Of a stretch of DNA of 64,000 nucleotides, positions 1 to 54,537 are shown one piece after another (within the stretch, counting starts at the first letter, position 1; each line of letters opens with the position of its first letter). Under the pieces are notes generated by a model. The model worked only from the letters and a program-made list of their open reading frames with translations. It was not told where the DNA came from and did not search any database. A program made the position numbers and the translations under genes. Where the stretch lies: positions 6,076,001 through 6,140,000 of the forward strand of contig CAVNZM010000006.1 in NCBI GenBank assembly GCA_963693365.1, written 5' to 3'. This DNA is from Amoebidium appalachense (lineage: Eukaryota; Ichthyosporea).

Positions 1-117
1 GGGGGGGAGGCAGGGGGGGGGGGGGGGGGGGGGGGGGGGTTGGTGGAGGGGGGAGGGAGGAAGAGAGGGGGGCTATCGATATTCCATGGCACCAAGGGGC
101 ATTATATGCAAACATAC
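1..117. other. intron sequence of TEP1 (edge of window)
   Basis: This stretch lies 3' of the exon 38 donor (GT at 117-116). It is poly-G rich on the plus strand, so poly-C on the TEP1 sense strand. No exon is recognisable. Confidence 0.7.
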
Positions 118-27665
<27,548 letters not shown>

Positions 27666-28254
27666 GTTGCCAGAGCAGGGAAGACTGCGGAAGCCCTCAT
27701 GGAAAGGGGCTTCGACTAGCTTCCCCACCACCCACTACTCAAGCCGACCACTGATGTAATAGACGAACTTTAGTTAAAACTGTTGAAGATTATGCATTAT
27801 CGAATATAAGAAAAAAAGATAATGTAAACGAAATCCCACGGTATAGCACACGTTCCAGGCAGAAGAACCAAGGCCTCCTACTCAGGCTGACGAGGCCTTA
27901 AGAAGAACCCACTTCAAGTTTTGTGCTGTTCAATGATGAGCCGCTGTGGTTGCATCATGTTGACGCAACCATTTTAGCGGTTTTGGAGCATGCTGATAAA
28001 ATCCAACGTTGATTTGTAAAAGAATTTTTAGCGAATCAAAGGTGTCATATAAACGTTATATTGTAAGATTGGGCGTATTGAAATATTTACTATTTGCCGG
28101 TTACGTAAAGTACTTGGGATGACGAAGCCTTCGAATTCACTTTTTTTTTTTTGTTTTTTTTTTAACCATGTTTTTTCGTTTTTTGTAGGAAGCCGTTTGT
28201 GCATATAATATTCTTACACATCAAAAATATCTAACGCGCGTGCGCGGGGTGGGG

Positions 28255-28289
<35 letters not shown>

Positions 28290-28346
28290 GGGAAAGAAAA
28301 AGAGAGACCCACTCCGAGAGCGAGAGTCTCTGGAGGAGGGAGGGAG

Positions 28347-28378
<32 letters not shown>

Positions 28379-28449
28379 AGGGAGAGAGGGGGAGAGGGCG
28401 GGAGAGAGAGGGAGAGGGAGAGGGGGGAGGGGGGGGGGGGGGGGGGGGG

Positions 28450-28525
<76 letters not shown>

Positions 28526-28639
28526 GAGAGGTAGAAAGACGGGGGGGGGGGGGGGGGGGGGGGGGACCGAAAGCAGCATGACACACACGTGTAAACACCT
28601 CACGTGCATGTGCACGACGACCCCTGACCCATTCCACGC
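27666..28639. other. intergenic: TEP1 upstream region
   Basis: AT-richer ordinary sequence upstream of the TEP1 start to about 28,230, with a poly-T tract at 28141-28163. Then come poly-G runs and a (GA)n array (28453-28522) to 28,565. No exon is seen. A TEP1 promoter should lie in the first few hundred bases, but I see no convincing core element. Confidence 0.6.
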
Positions 28640-28916
28640 AGACAGATGTATATTCTTCCCCTGCAGTGCAGCCCATTCCCTCCGTAAGGCAAAAGAGTTC
28701 CTCGCAAAGTTGGAAAACGATGCTACGAGCGTGATAGACACGGACACGAAGGAACCAATGTTTTCTGGTGAGAAACTGCTCGAGCGCAAACGCCGATGCG
28801 AGATGGAAATCGAGCTCTTCTGCGAACTGTTCGCGCTGGCGGAAGGTCGTGCATACGACCCCGTAAGCGACAAGTGGGAACCAACCCCACAGGTGTCGGA
28901 CCAAACCGATGCCTAA
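28640..28916 (+). pseudogene. LINE ORF1 C-terminal fragment
   Basis: An open frame of about 90 codons, rich in Lys, Glu and Ala (KAKEFLAKLENDATS, RKRRCEMEIELFCELFALAE), ends at TAA 28914-28916. Its stop overlaps the ATG of the endonuclease frame in the eight bases ATGCCTAA, the arrangement expected for coupled ORF1-ORF2 translation in LINEs. It has no recognised domain; the charged, helical look is compatible with an ORF1 tail but does not prove it. The N-terminal part is missing or replaced by poly-G and GA repeats. An alternative is an unrelated host exon captured next to the element. Confidence 0.6.
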
Positions 28917-31608
28917 TTTATCCTTCTTCTTCTGGAATGCTCGGACACTGGGCCCCCAAAAGGGCCTCCCCCCCGGGACACTCGACGATAAAATCAGCTA
29001 CATACAACAACAGACAAACAACCACACGTTTACAGTGATTTGCGAAACACAGTTTAAAAACCACCACAAATTCAACTCTACATTGGTCGACACATCCACA
29101 CACCCCGGTTACGCGAAAAACTGAGGCATTATTGTACTTGCCGCGCCATACGTGTGAGTGAAGTGCAAACCGGTAGCAAAAACGGAATTCTCGGTTTCTA
29201 TAGTGTTTCTTTCTAATGTTTTTACTTTTGTATATTACCCACCATCTATGTCGGTTGTCGAATTGACTCACGAGTTGTCACAGTTACCAATGTCCACTGT
29301 TATTTTAAGTGATTTTAACACGCGACTCCACCACACAGACACACTGCAAGTGAGTGTCGGGTACCCATCTAAGCCCCCGGAGCGTGCTATCCCTTTAGCA
29401 AGGTATGTCCAAAGTCACACTTTGCGGTTCCCTCAAATATCCCATGCCCACAACACCGACTGGGGAGTGGCCTTTTGGCCATCAACCATGTCAAAACTCT
29501 CTCTCCCTCCTAACCTCTCTAGGTCATCTGACCACTCTCCTATCCTTTTCCTACCTAAGATCTCCCTTGATCTGCTCCCCCCTCCTCCTCCCACCTTTCG
29601 CCTCCGTCTATCCCAGCTTAAGTCACAGTGGGGTAGAGTTGATGTATGTGTATGCTATGCAACGAAACACCCTATATATATGCGCCTATTAGAATCTGCA
29701 CAAGCCAGACCAGATTCACATCTCGTACTAGATACATGCACTAACTTTATTGTTGATGATTTGATAGATCTCGGTGATTATGCCGGCGGTGGTAGGAAGG
29801 AATATCCCGATGCTCTCTTGTTACCAAACACCACTCCCGCTAGACTACATAGGTGAACCCCTGTCTCAAAAGGAAAGCTTGCGCCGGCTTGCTAGTATGA
29901 ATCGATTTGGCCCCCCTGCTCGTATTATTGGTGATACCACTGGAGACCCCCTCATAGACTCTGATAAGTATTTCTCGGAACTGTTTAAAGATAGGACCCC
30001 CGCTCAGAAACCTATTGTGTGGCCTGTAGACCCATCTATCCCCATAGAATCGATCCTCCCCTTTTTCAGTCCCGATGCCATGTGGTCTGTGATATCTAGT
30101 TATAGCTCTAGTAAGTCTTGTGGACCTGATGGACTCCCTGCTGGGTTTCTTAAAATCCTTGTTCCCTCCTACCCACAAAAGGAAAGTGATCGTGCTATTA
30201 AACCTGATCTTACTATCATGTTAAGCGCTCTCTTTTCTTGGTGTGTTAAATGTGGACATGTCCCGTCATCTTGGTTAGATACCTTAGTGATCCCCATAGT
30301 TAAGAAGGACTCTGAGGGCCCCATATCATCCTTTCGCCCCATTACACTAACCCAGGTTGTTCGTAGATTCTTTGAAGCTTGCTTACTAGGTTATTTGCAC
30401 ATCACCCTAGGTTTCAATCTATTCTTCACATACACCCATGCCAATCCGCTTTTCGTAAAAACAATTCATGTTATGTTCAAATAATGGCACTGCACGATTC
30501 TATGCAAGTTGGTGCACGATATGTTGGCTTGGTGTTCCGGTTGATTCTGTTGGTGTTATGTTTCCCCATATGGTCGAAAAGAGGGTAGAGTTGGCTCGTA
30601 AGCGGTTAGCTTTCTTCTCGGCTAATATTTTTAAAGACACACCCCTCCATCCTTCTATTAGACTTACATTTATTCGCACTTTTGTCTTCCCGGCATGTGA
30701 ATATGGTTTACCCCTTCTCGCCGCTTGGATCAAGAAAGAGAGAACTAGAGCGCTTAAACCCTTGGCAAATTTCCTTGAAGCAGAAGTTGCCTCCTCTCTA
30801 TCTAACAACTGTTGTAAACCTGGGCCTGTAACGCTCTCGATATATGGTCTGGTCCCAATAGCTGCTAGAGTATCCTATCTCGCGCTGAAATTCAATAAGC
30901 ACATAAGCCGCTTAAAGAAGTATTTGCCCTCCCACCCTCTCTTCTCTATCCGACCTGTCCCCTCCTCACCTCTCCCCTCTTTCCTCCCCTCTCTCTCCCC
31001 TTATCCCCTGGGCACAAATACAAATAAACCCCGCAATAGTGTGTGTGTGACTTTGGACTGCCACTTACTTATTAAACATGTACACAATCACAAGATAACC
31101 ACGCAATATAACAAATGGAAAAAGATACCACACGACACTAGACCCGATGAAAGCATACACTTTGAAAAACTAAGCCTTATGTCTCGTTTTATATATACTG
31201 ACCGCCTCAACCATATTGCCAAATATGGCACTCGCAAATGTATAACACCTAAATACATATTACCTTCCTGTAGAACTGGTCTTTCTCTAACTGATGGTAT
31301 TATTGATCAATTACCACGCTTTTACTGTACACGTGCTATACAGTGGAGATCTAATAAGTATAAGGTGGCATCATTTGCATGCCCAAACAACACACACACA
31401 CACCAGTTTAACCGGTCATGTATCGCCAAATGTAGTTTGATAGACCACATAATACCGCAACACACACACGTCACATTCACAACAGACACCCAGAAAGATA
31501 GCCTACCTGCAAATTACAACATCCTTGATTTTATACTAAACACGCGTAACTACGACCTGTTTATTAGATGTATTGATTGGCTTGAGAAACACATCACTAC
31601 AAAATTAT
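28909..31608 (+). pseudogene. LINE ORF2: APE endonuclease plus core-deleted reverse transcriptase
   Basis: The start is the ATG at 28909. Endonuclease/exonuclease/phosphatase landmarks appear in order: FFWNARTL, VICETQ, VILSDFNTRL (the Asp-x-Asn pair) and SSDHSPI (the catalytic Asp-His). Two TGA stops interrupt it near 29,122 and 29,155, and the frame changes near 29,850. RT sequence then begins with KSCGPDGLPAGFLK, TLVIPIVKKD and FRPITL, and HPCQSAFR in another frame. After about 30,500 it jumps to GVPVDSVGV, so motifs A to C, including the ADD box, are absent. The C-terminal region runs open to the stop at 31606-31608. It would have reverse transcribed its own RNA; this copy cannot. Confidence 0.88.
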
Positions 31609-31614
31609 AGCGCA

Positions 31615-31618
<4 letters not shown>

Positions 31619-31687
<69 letters not shown>
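31619..31687. repeat. (AC)n in the LINE 3' UTR
   Basis: About 34 AC units lie between the ORF2 stop and the poly-A tail. The array may be part of the element or a later expansion. Confidence 0.93.
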
Positions 31688-31689
<2 letters not shown>

Positions 31690-31738
31690 CCAGCTGATAC
31701 CGAGTGTCCCAAGGGGAGCCCCTTAAAAAAAAAAATTA

Positions 31739-31779
<41 letters not shown>

Positions 31780-31780
<1 letters not shown>

Positions 31781-32190
31781 GGGGAACCCCAACTAATTGA
31801 TTTCTCCTTGTAGTCTTTATGGTGTCTCGTAGAGAAAGTAAACCCTGATATATAGTCACCACCCGACATCTATGTACGTGATCATGATATACCGCTGAGG
31901 GGATATTCCGAGCAAAACCCCCCCCATACCTGAGACTGGTTCTCTTTGCCTCGAGTAAACAGCGTAAACCCCCCATATATATGCATTTGTCTGTAATACA
32001 ACAGGAACTTAGAGTCCAACGATAATTCATGTAGTAAAAAAAAATCTCTTATATAAAGATATCCGCAGGTATGTTCTGTTTCGGAACCTGAATTCACCTC
32101 CACTACCTGTTTTTTACTTTCTTTCTCTCTCTGGCTCCTCCGTTCCCCCCCCCTCCCCCCCCCCCCCCCTCTCGGGCCGCCCTACCCTCA

Positions 32191-32231
<41 letters not shown>

Positions 32232-32609
32232 ACCACCACCACCACCACCCACCTCCCCGCCCCACCTCCCCCGGGTCCCGGTTCAGCAGAACATTTCAGA
32301 ATAATTCTGCTTTTGCTGTATCATTCTGCCCATGTTGAGTATTCTGCTACATAAAAGCATCGTCAAGAATATTTCTTGCCTTTCGAATTCTGTAAAATAA
32401 TTCAAATACCCTGCTAGGCCTCCTCCTCCCTCCGTCCCCGGAGCCACCCCCTCCTGCCCTCTCCCCCCCTCCTCCCTTTGCAGGCCTGCTAGTCCTCATT
32501 CTGATCATGCAGCTCTCGAGCCCCATTCCTTGCCAAAACTTATTGCGTAGTAATCACCCCCCCCCCCCCCCCCCCCCCGCCGCGTGTATCCAACACACAC
32601 ACCTGTGTC

Positions 32610-32644
<35 letters not shown>

Positions 32645-32645
32645 C

Positions 32646-32676
<31 letters not shown>

Positions 32677-33386
32677 AAAAAAAAAAAGACGATGTTTCTG
32701 AAGAAGAAGCAAATGAAATTCTAGTGACCAACTCAAACTTTTGGGCCTAACCCGCCTCTCTCCATTTTCCCCCTGCTGCAGCTGCCTCCCGTTAAGTTCG
32801 AGGCTAAGCCATCATCCAACTACCCCCACGAGTCGTCCCGGCCCTCCCCCCTCCCCCCCTCCCCCCCCCCCCCCAACACACACACACACCACCACCACCG
32901 CCACCACCACCACGACCACCATACACACACACACACACATGACGTGCACACAAGCAAACACATTCACACCCACCCACCCACCCACATGTACACTACATGA
33001 TGCATACGACAGAGCTCATTCTACCACTCTTGGAGAGTATACTAATATTAGAGGTGCACCTGGTTAGGAGTGGCATTGCTGCTGCCAAGAAGTATCTTTT
33101 CCAAGGGGGAAAAAATGGAGGGCGGAGCAAAGGGTGCAAAAGGGTGGGGGAAGTGTGCGTGTATTCTTGTGTTGGGGGCGAAGGAGGTGGGGAAAAGGGG
33201 AGGGGGGGGGGGGGGGGGGTGTCTCGGAACGTGTGTTGTACAAGCTATCAGTTTGCTCAAATAGGTGTATGAACCTTAGGCACTGTAGCAGCCAAAAAGC
33301 AGCTAAAACATTCAGTTCCATATCTAATACAGAGAACGGCTATGTACAACATTATAAAGCCAGTTACCGTTGGTGTTATAACCACA
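31780..33386. other. intergenic between LINE and zinc-finger gene
   Basis: Contains C-rich tracts (32146-32231, 32559-32578, 32611-32666 followed by poly-A) and ordinary AT-rich sequence. No exon or RNA gene is recognisable. The zinc-finger 3' UTR should occupy the right end, but no AATAAA is seen close to the stop. Confidence 0.6.
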
Positions 33387-35046
33387 CTAAGTACTGGTTA
33401 TAATGCCATGAGTTATCTTTAAATGCATCCTAAGGAGCTGGGGCTTTAGAAAACTAGCATTGCAACCCTTAAAACTACAAGCATAAGGCTTCTTACCGCT
33501 ATGAACCCACATGTGGCTAACACGCTCACTAGCAGTCAAGAACATCGCTTTGCAGCCCGGTACAGTGCATTTTACATACTTTCTACCAAGACCTTTGGTC
33601 TTTAGGGGCTCCTGTACAATTACTTGCTTTTTTTCACTAGGTGTCGGTGAACTTTCTAAAGATTCATTCCCTATTGAGTCGTCTGGAAGTGGTCGTTTTC
33701 CAGCAACTTTTTCACTACTAACTCCATCTCCTCTGCCTTTCGTTTTCTTAACATACGTTGCCCGACCATCTTCGCCTGGGTGAGCGGTTGCAATGTGCTC
33801 TATAAGTGAACCCTGGGTAAAGAAAGCGGCCCCACACACATTGCACCGCATGGCTCGGCTTGAAGCAATGGTTGCCGAGTGGTATTTTAAGTGGTCCTCG
33901 AGTGCTGCAGCGGTTTTAAACGGGCCAACAGTGCAATGCGGGGCTGGGCACTTCAAAGGTGCTGCCGGATCTGTGCCGTTTGCACCAGTGAAACCTTGTT
34001 TTTCCGAGTCTCGATGTTGCTGGAGATGAATCTCTAGCCCGATGGGTGTCATGAACTGTGCCCTGCACAGGTATTCGGGGCACTTGAAATGGTGGCTGGG
34101 TTGGGAGGAGGTCTGACTAGAAGGCGCCTTCGATGTTTCGTTTTCTGACGAACTAGGCTCGTGTGTTTCGTCCACGTCTGTTGTTGTTCGTTGTGAAGAC
34201 TTGAGTTTACCTTGGGTTCTTGTCATGCCTTTCTTCGCTTTTGCTCGTTCTTGCTTGGCACTTTCTCTTTCTACAAGTGCAGCCCGTACTGCGTCAATGT
34301 TGGCAGCTTTGCCTACGTTATCCGCTTCTGCCGCATCGTTCCCGAGATGGGTCGCATCTAAATACGATCGTTCCGAAACCGTGTTGGTTGCATTTGGGGT
34401 CCTTAAAATAGCCTCTAAGGAACAACCCGTGTGGTTGTTGCCGCTTTCTTTTGGGGAAACACCCCAGATGGGTAAGGACTCATCGTCGACTGTGTTTTGA
34501 AGCGCCGTAGCCTGCTGAACGGCACGTACGAGCATATCTGTAGGGGTTGCTGCTGGTGGGAAAGGAAGTTCTTGGCCTTCTCCTTCGATGCTATTTTCCC
34601 CTTCCTGTTCCTCTTTAACCAACCTGGCGAAAACACGTTCCAGAACTCCTTTGTGGTCATCAGGAGGGGGAGGTGGGGGCTGCTGCTCGAAAACATAGCG
34701 CTGCCAAGCAACGGCTTTTACCGCTTCCCTGTGCACTCGCTCGAGGTGCTCTTTTCTTTTTGCGTCACTATCGAAAAATCTCACCACAGCCTACGTATAT
34801 ACATGGATATTGTCCTGTTTTGGGAGCATTTCCTTGTGCCAGGCGCACACTTTTATGAACAATGACATGTTGCTGTAGATGAAACTCACTGGAAAGTTGC
34901 TGGGGGCAGTATGGGCAGGGGAAAGTGTCGGTTCCTCTTTCCCTAGCTTTGTGTGTTGCTAGCATGTGATAGTGAAGATCCTGAAAGTGCTCAAAGGTGG
35001 CATCACAGTTTGTTACGAGGCATTTGAAAGGCCGAGTGGCAGCCAT
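33387..35046 (-). CDS. C2H2 zinc-finger protein, eight fingers, one homopolymer frameshift
   Basis: An intronless frame starts at ATG 35046 (MAATRPFKC) and ends at TAG 33387-33389, about 552 residues. Eight C2H2 fingers are visible. Three are N-terminal (CLVTNC...H-MLAT-H, CPYC...H-VIV-H, CIYVGC...H-LERV-H). A middle group of three follows a Ser/Thr/Glu-rich linker, and two are C-terminal with an SGKKPYAC linker between them. Most are the Cys-x4-Cys type, as in TFIIIA or ZFX-like factors, so a nuclear DNA- or RNA-binding role is likely. Finger 3 is split by a single-base frame change at a run of five A (34774-34778, plus strand). One T fewer on the sense strand would restore the usual 12-residue Cys-His spacing. 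That points to a sequencing error or a recent null allele. No orthologue is assigned. Confidence 0.88.
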
Positions 35047-35524
35047 ATTTGAAAGAGAAAAAAACTGCTATAGACATAGTGCGTGCACGTTTTATCTCAA
35101 TCTAACATCTAAACAGCAATGCAACCTATAATTTTGGTTGGTTCCGAGGGCCTTTTTGATAAAGTGCATGTGCCTCGCTCCGTTGTGAATGGAACGAGTG
35201 AAGTGGTCACAGGTTGCGTGTTCGTTTGTGTTTTGCGTAAATGGTTTGCCTTAGGAAACGGATGGTGCTTATCGGACCAATCAAACAGTACTAAGGCAAG
35301 AACACCGTTTTCCACAAGTTCAGAAAATAGAGGCACCCGGTTTCATTTGTTTACTGAGGGCTCTCTGGCGCAACGGCCGGCGGGCATGTAAAAGCATTGG
35401 TAGTTACCTTGGTTGGCTCACTTAACGAGGGCTTAACGTTGTAAGAATAAGAAGGGCATAGGGTAAAATAGCTTAGAAAAGGCAACAAGGTATTGCCTGT
35501 GTAGTTTTAGTCCTTTCAACAAAC
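35047..35524. promoter_or_regulatory. 478-bp interval between divergent genes, likely bidirectional promoter
   Basis: The zinc-finger gene reads left and the PLBD gene reads right from this interval, so both promoters must lie here or within the first exons. It is of ordinary composition and free of the poly-G/AC repeats that fill neighbouring introns. A 90-codon open frame at 35119-35391 shows no domain and is probably chance. No TATA box is convincing. Confidence 0.5.
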
Positions 35525-50034
<14,510 letters not shown>

Positions 50035-50035
<1 letters not shown>

Positions 50036-50040
50036 ATAAA
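50035..50040 (+). terminator. polyadenylation signal AATAAA overlapping the PLBD stop codon
   Basis: The stop TAA occupies 50033-50035 and AATAAA begins on its last base. If used, the 3' UTR would be only about 15-30 nt. AT-rich sequence follows. Confidence 0.6.
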
Positions 50041-50404
50041 CTTAATGTTAGGTTTTCTATTTTTGAAATATGTTTTTGTTTTTCGGTAAACTTTCCTGAT
50101 GTTTAGGCCCAAATTCGGCATTTATATTCGATTTTTCGCATTTCTTTATGATTTCCTTTGTATGGCTATTGCCCAATTTCTATAAATGTAGGTAGTACCA
50201 TGTGTAGACAAAGCCAATCATATACTCTGACGTCATTGTAGTCACGATGACGTCATGTCGTCAAATGCCGACCAAGGCGATGCCCTTACTTTCTACGTGC
50301 CAATGCACCGTCGTGATGCAAATGTGTAGTCCAATATAATATCCATTTCATCTAGCATCAATCGTCCCCATTTTCAGTCACATTACATGTCCACCATTGA
50401 ATGG

Positions 50405-50460
<56 letters not shown>

Positions 50461-50853
50461 AGACCCCCGACCTCCCACCACCACCACCACAAAAAAAAAA
50501 AAAAAAAAAATATTACCCCACCACCAATGCAATCCATCCCGCACCTATCCCGGACACCCACCCCGGCGGCAGGCCACCCACCTTCACCCGCCCTTCATGC
50601 ATGTATACGCATACGAGGGATATATTGGGGTATACAGCGCGAATTATACATTTTGTGAATAGCTAATCAGACCACTGCCCATGCGCATGTACATGCATTA
50701 TATATGCATGGCAATGGCACATGTACATCATGAGCCTTATCAGCCCAAGATGACGGTCATGCCCAAAACACATGAAAGAGAAGCATGTTCAAATCACACC
50801 CACCCACCCACCCACCCACACACACACACACATACTTCAAATCAGACACGCAT

Positions 50854-50894
<41 letters not shown>

Positions 50895-52313
50895 CACACA
50901 TGTACACACATGCACAGATCTAGATTCGTTTGGATGGCGTTTTTTCCTGCCAGTGTACAAAGTTCGTTACACGTGTTCCCACACACAAATGTACTACACA
51001 AACCATGTGCAACACACACACACACACAACACACACACGCACACGCACACGCAAGCATGCACACCAATACATATACAATTCTATGCCGATAGTCGATGAT
51101 GCATTCCGACCTTCCACTACCATATATATGAGAGCACCTTCAAAGTCTCACGTGTTTCCATGCACATTGCACGTGTCGGAGTAGGCAAACTTCAAATTTC
51201 ATGGTTTGAGGAGGGATGTACATTTATGCCCTGATAAATCAACACATAATATACAATCTTACGTGCACATGCGTACATATGCATGTGTACACACATGCAA
51301 CATAACCCACACATTGCACACGCTATGACATTCCTATCATATTATCATACCAAGGAAACACGACCACTCACCACCACCAGGGTGGTCTCATACCGAGGGA
51401 TTGTGAGTATTCATGCATAAACTAAACCTACTTCGGCTGTCTATTGGTAAAACATAAAGGCATAACAAATCACTTCTGACACACAATCCATCCATTCCCA
51501 CCACTCCCCACGGGGAGAAGAACTGAAAAAGGGGAAAGAAAAAACAAAACTAGAAAGAAAAAAAAAACTAGAAAGAAAGGAAGAAAGAAGTGGAAAGGAG
51601 ATTGGGACTTGAAGGAGAGAAACATAAACAAGAAATGAAGGAAGAAAACTATAATGTTAGTGTTGACTCCCATACCAGCAGATAGACATGAGATGAAAAA
51701 AAAAGAGGCAGGACTCAGCCTCACCCCTAGAAACACACCAAACAAACAGCCACAAAACATCTAAAAACTCGAAAAGAAACACTCGCTACATACAGGGTTA
51801 GGGTTAAAACCTTTTGCTCTGATCGAGGCAGGGGTTCTACACATCGTGGCAAAAACATGTCGATTCGGTAACACCATAGGTATACAGGGTTGATATACCA
51901 TGCGCTTAATATAGCTCAGATCCGTAATTTCGAGAAATTCTGACTGCAGATATTACAAAACGTTGGGTTTGGTTTGCCCCAAAATACACCTACATTAAGA
52001 CTACTCGCTATATGACAGAGTTCAAAAGCAAAAACAAACAAACCAAAGGGCAAAAAAATAAAACAAAAAATAAAAACAAAGAGAGAAAAATAAATGAAAC
52101 AAAACAACAAACCACAATATCGGCTCCTATTCGAATTCCTCCAAGTTTTTCAACGTCTTTGGCCTCTGCATGTGTCGAACCCACCGGGTTGCCGCCACCA
52201 ATTTCAGCCAAAGTCCGATCTTGGGCTCCCTCCCAGGCCGATCAAAGTATGGCTCGATCTGGTTGGACGATCACAATTCGATTAGCAACCTGTCGTATAG
52301 ATTGCAGCCCCCC

Positions 52314-52372
<59 letters not shown>

Positions 52373-52533
52373 ATGGCGCGGGTGGCACACAAACACACGT
52401 GTGCTGCCTTACACACATCCGTTCCACACACACAGACACACACACACACAGACAGACACACACACACACACACACCTCAGAGAGAAAGAGAGAGACAAAG
52501 AGAGAGAAAGAGAGAAAGGGGAAGGGAGGGAGG

Positions 52534-52582
<49 letters not shown>

Positions 52583-52628
52583 AGGGGGGGGAGAGAGAGA
52601 AAGAGCCGCCATACTCCGTCATTCATAT

Positions 52629-52662
<34 letters not shown>

Positions 52663-52679
52663 GGGGGGGGGGGGGGGGG

Positions 52680-52787
52680 TTGAATGCGTCAAAAAGTACG
52701 AAGTACACAAGAACAAACGGATAACACGATGCAGAATGCAAGCCATACATAAAGAGTATGCATAATAAGCAGAGCCCATCCTCAGGG
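52680..52787 (+). repeat. poly-G-bounded interspersed repeat, copy 3
   Basis: The copy starts TTGAATGCGTCAAAAAGTAC after poly-G, contains GATGCAGAATGCAAGCCATA and AAAGAGTATGCATAAT, and ends GAGCCCATCCTCAGGGGGG. It is one of the most complete copies. Confidence 0.88.
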
Positions 52788-52799
52788 GGGGCCCACGTC

Positions 52800-52990
52800 A
52801 TCAACAGTACCCGAGTTTCGACCTATTCACCTCGTTAACGAAACCCAACTCAGATACTGTTTCACTTGAACATGGGTAGGTCACCCGTCTTGATCAGAGA
52901 CGAGCAGGGTTGCTTATGCAGGCAAGGGCAGTGGGAAAGGCCGAGGGTTAAAGTTGCAGCAGTAAGCAGAAGCAAGAAAAATATAGATAG
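52800..52990 (+). repeat. second interspersed repeat type, copy A
   Basis: About 190 bp that match 57060-57245 through CTGTTTCACTT, CCCGTCTTGATCAGAGAC and GCAGAAGCAAG, with about 80% identity by eye. It follows directly after the poly-G-bounded repeat. Confidence 0.8.
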
Positions 52991-53061
52991 GAACTCAGGA
53001 GACGGGGCTTCTAGGAAGCTCCCCCGTCGATACCTAAGTCGATACTTCCCTGGCTAACATA

Positions 53062-53092
53062 CTACACCAGCTGAAAAGAATTAAGTCTCGAA

Positions 53093-53151
<59 letters not shown>

Positions 53152-53684
53152 AAGAGAAGAAAAAAAAAACACATAGACACCCATCCACAACCCACACACC
53201 TGTGTTTCAATGCTGACCAGATCCTCGCTCGCTATGACACTTTCGGTGTATTTCTTGCTGATGTTGATTTGTGCCCCATCCCCGTTGTAGACCGCAAAGT
53301 CCGTCCTCACAACATCGTGGTCTTCCCAAACCTGCAGTGTGCAATCGGTGGGCATCGTAAGATTTCCGTGAGAACTACGCAATTTTGTTTTCGTTCGATA
53401 AAAACACATTCTCTGAACCGGTTGACAAACCCCGATAGCGGTGGGGTACATGATCATGTGTGTGTGTGAGCGAAAGTGAGTGAGAAAAAGAGAGAGAGAA
53501 ACAGAAAGGGAGAGAGAGAAAGAGAGAGATTGTGTGTGTGTGTGTGTGGGTGTGTGTGTGTGTGCGAGTGAGTGAGTGAGTGAGTGGGTGTATGTGTGTG
53601 TGTGCGCGTGCGCCCGTGCGTGATTGCGTGAGAGAGAGAGCAAGGGAGCGAGTGAGTGAGAGTAAGAGAGCGAGAGAGAGAGAT

Positions 53685-53718
<34 letters not shown>

Positions 53719-54016
53719 TTAGAGGGAGAGAGAGTGTGTGCGTGTGTATGTGAGTGAGTGAGTGAATGGGTACGTGTGCGTATGTGTGCTTGTGTCTGTC
53801 TGAGTTTGAGTGTTTGAGTGTCTGAGGGGAGGGGAGGGGGGAAGAGAGAGAGGGAGGGGAGGGGGGGGGGGGGGAGAAGGGAGAAGGTGGATGGGGGGAG
53901 GGGAAAGGGGGAGGGGGAGGAAGAGGGGGAGGGGGAGGGGCAGACGGAGAGGGAGAGGGAGAGGGGGAGAGAGAGAGAGAGAGAGAGAGAGAATGGGCAG
54001 CGAGAGAGAGAGAGAC

Positions 54017-54052
<36 letters not shown>

Positions 54053-54078
54053 AGAGAGAGGGGGGGGGGGGGGGGGGG

Positions 54079-54124
<46 letters not shown>

Positions 54125-54225
54125 TGTGTGTGTACACCCACTCGGGCTCTCCTATGCCAGCGTGCATGTGGCTACCTTCGGTTTTTCTTTTCTTTCTTTG
54201 TACTTGGGGTTGGGGAGAGGAAGGG

Positions 54226-54274
<49 letters not shown>

Positions 54275-54443
54275 CTCTGAGATCATAACAACCTTTATAT
54301 CTTTTTCTGTCCAAGATTTTTTGGTTTCCTCGTCGGGCTTGACGATGGGCTTGCGGAGAGCAGGGGCATCAAAACGAAGATTGGGACTCCGTTTGGAGTT
54401 GATGCGGAACCATAATTCGCTGTGACCCTCAATTCGATTCAGC

Positions 54444-54537
<94 letters not shown>

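Larger units (their letters stand above)
28640..31779 (+). mobile_element. non-LTR retrotransposon (LINE), decayed copy
   Basis: The element has an ORF1 tail, a full ORF2 order (APE-type endonuclease, partial reverse transcriptase, C-terminal region), an AC microsatellite after the last stop (31619-31687) and an A-rich tail at 31724-31779. ORF2 has two in-frame TGA codons, a frameshift near 29,850 and a missing RT core, so the copy is inactive. The 5' boundary is placed near 28,640, where coherent coding sequence begins after poly-G, and is uncertain. The same family recurs at 62,990-64,000 with the shared segment GVPVD followed by a conserved block. Confidence 0.9.
50041..53061. other. intergenic between PLBD and the unrecognised gene (convergent)
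   Basis: Contains a C(n)A(n) composite at 50407-50509, AC tracts near 50820-50890, an A-rich stretch at 52023-52110, a second C(n)A(n) composite at 52309-52371, GA arrays at 52480-52575 and 52628-52651, and two interspersed repeats (separate entries). No exon is seen. Both flanking genes end into this region. Confidence 0.6.

Noticed and set aside
35119-35391. 90-codon plus-strand frame between the zinc-finger and PLBD genes
   Set aside because: No domain, overlaps a minus-strand frame of similar length, and lies in the expected shared promoter.
51790-51810. Telomere-like GGGTTAGGGTTA
   Set aside because: Only about two units; not enough to call an interstitial telomere, and the link with TEP1 nearby would be coincidence.
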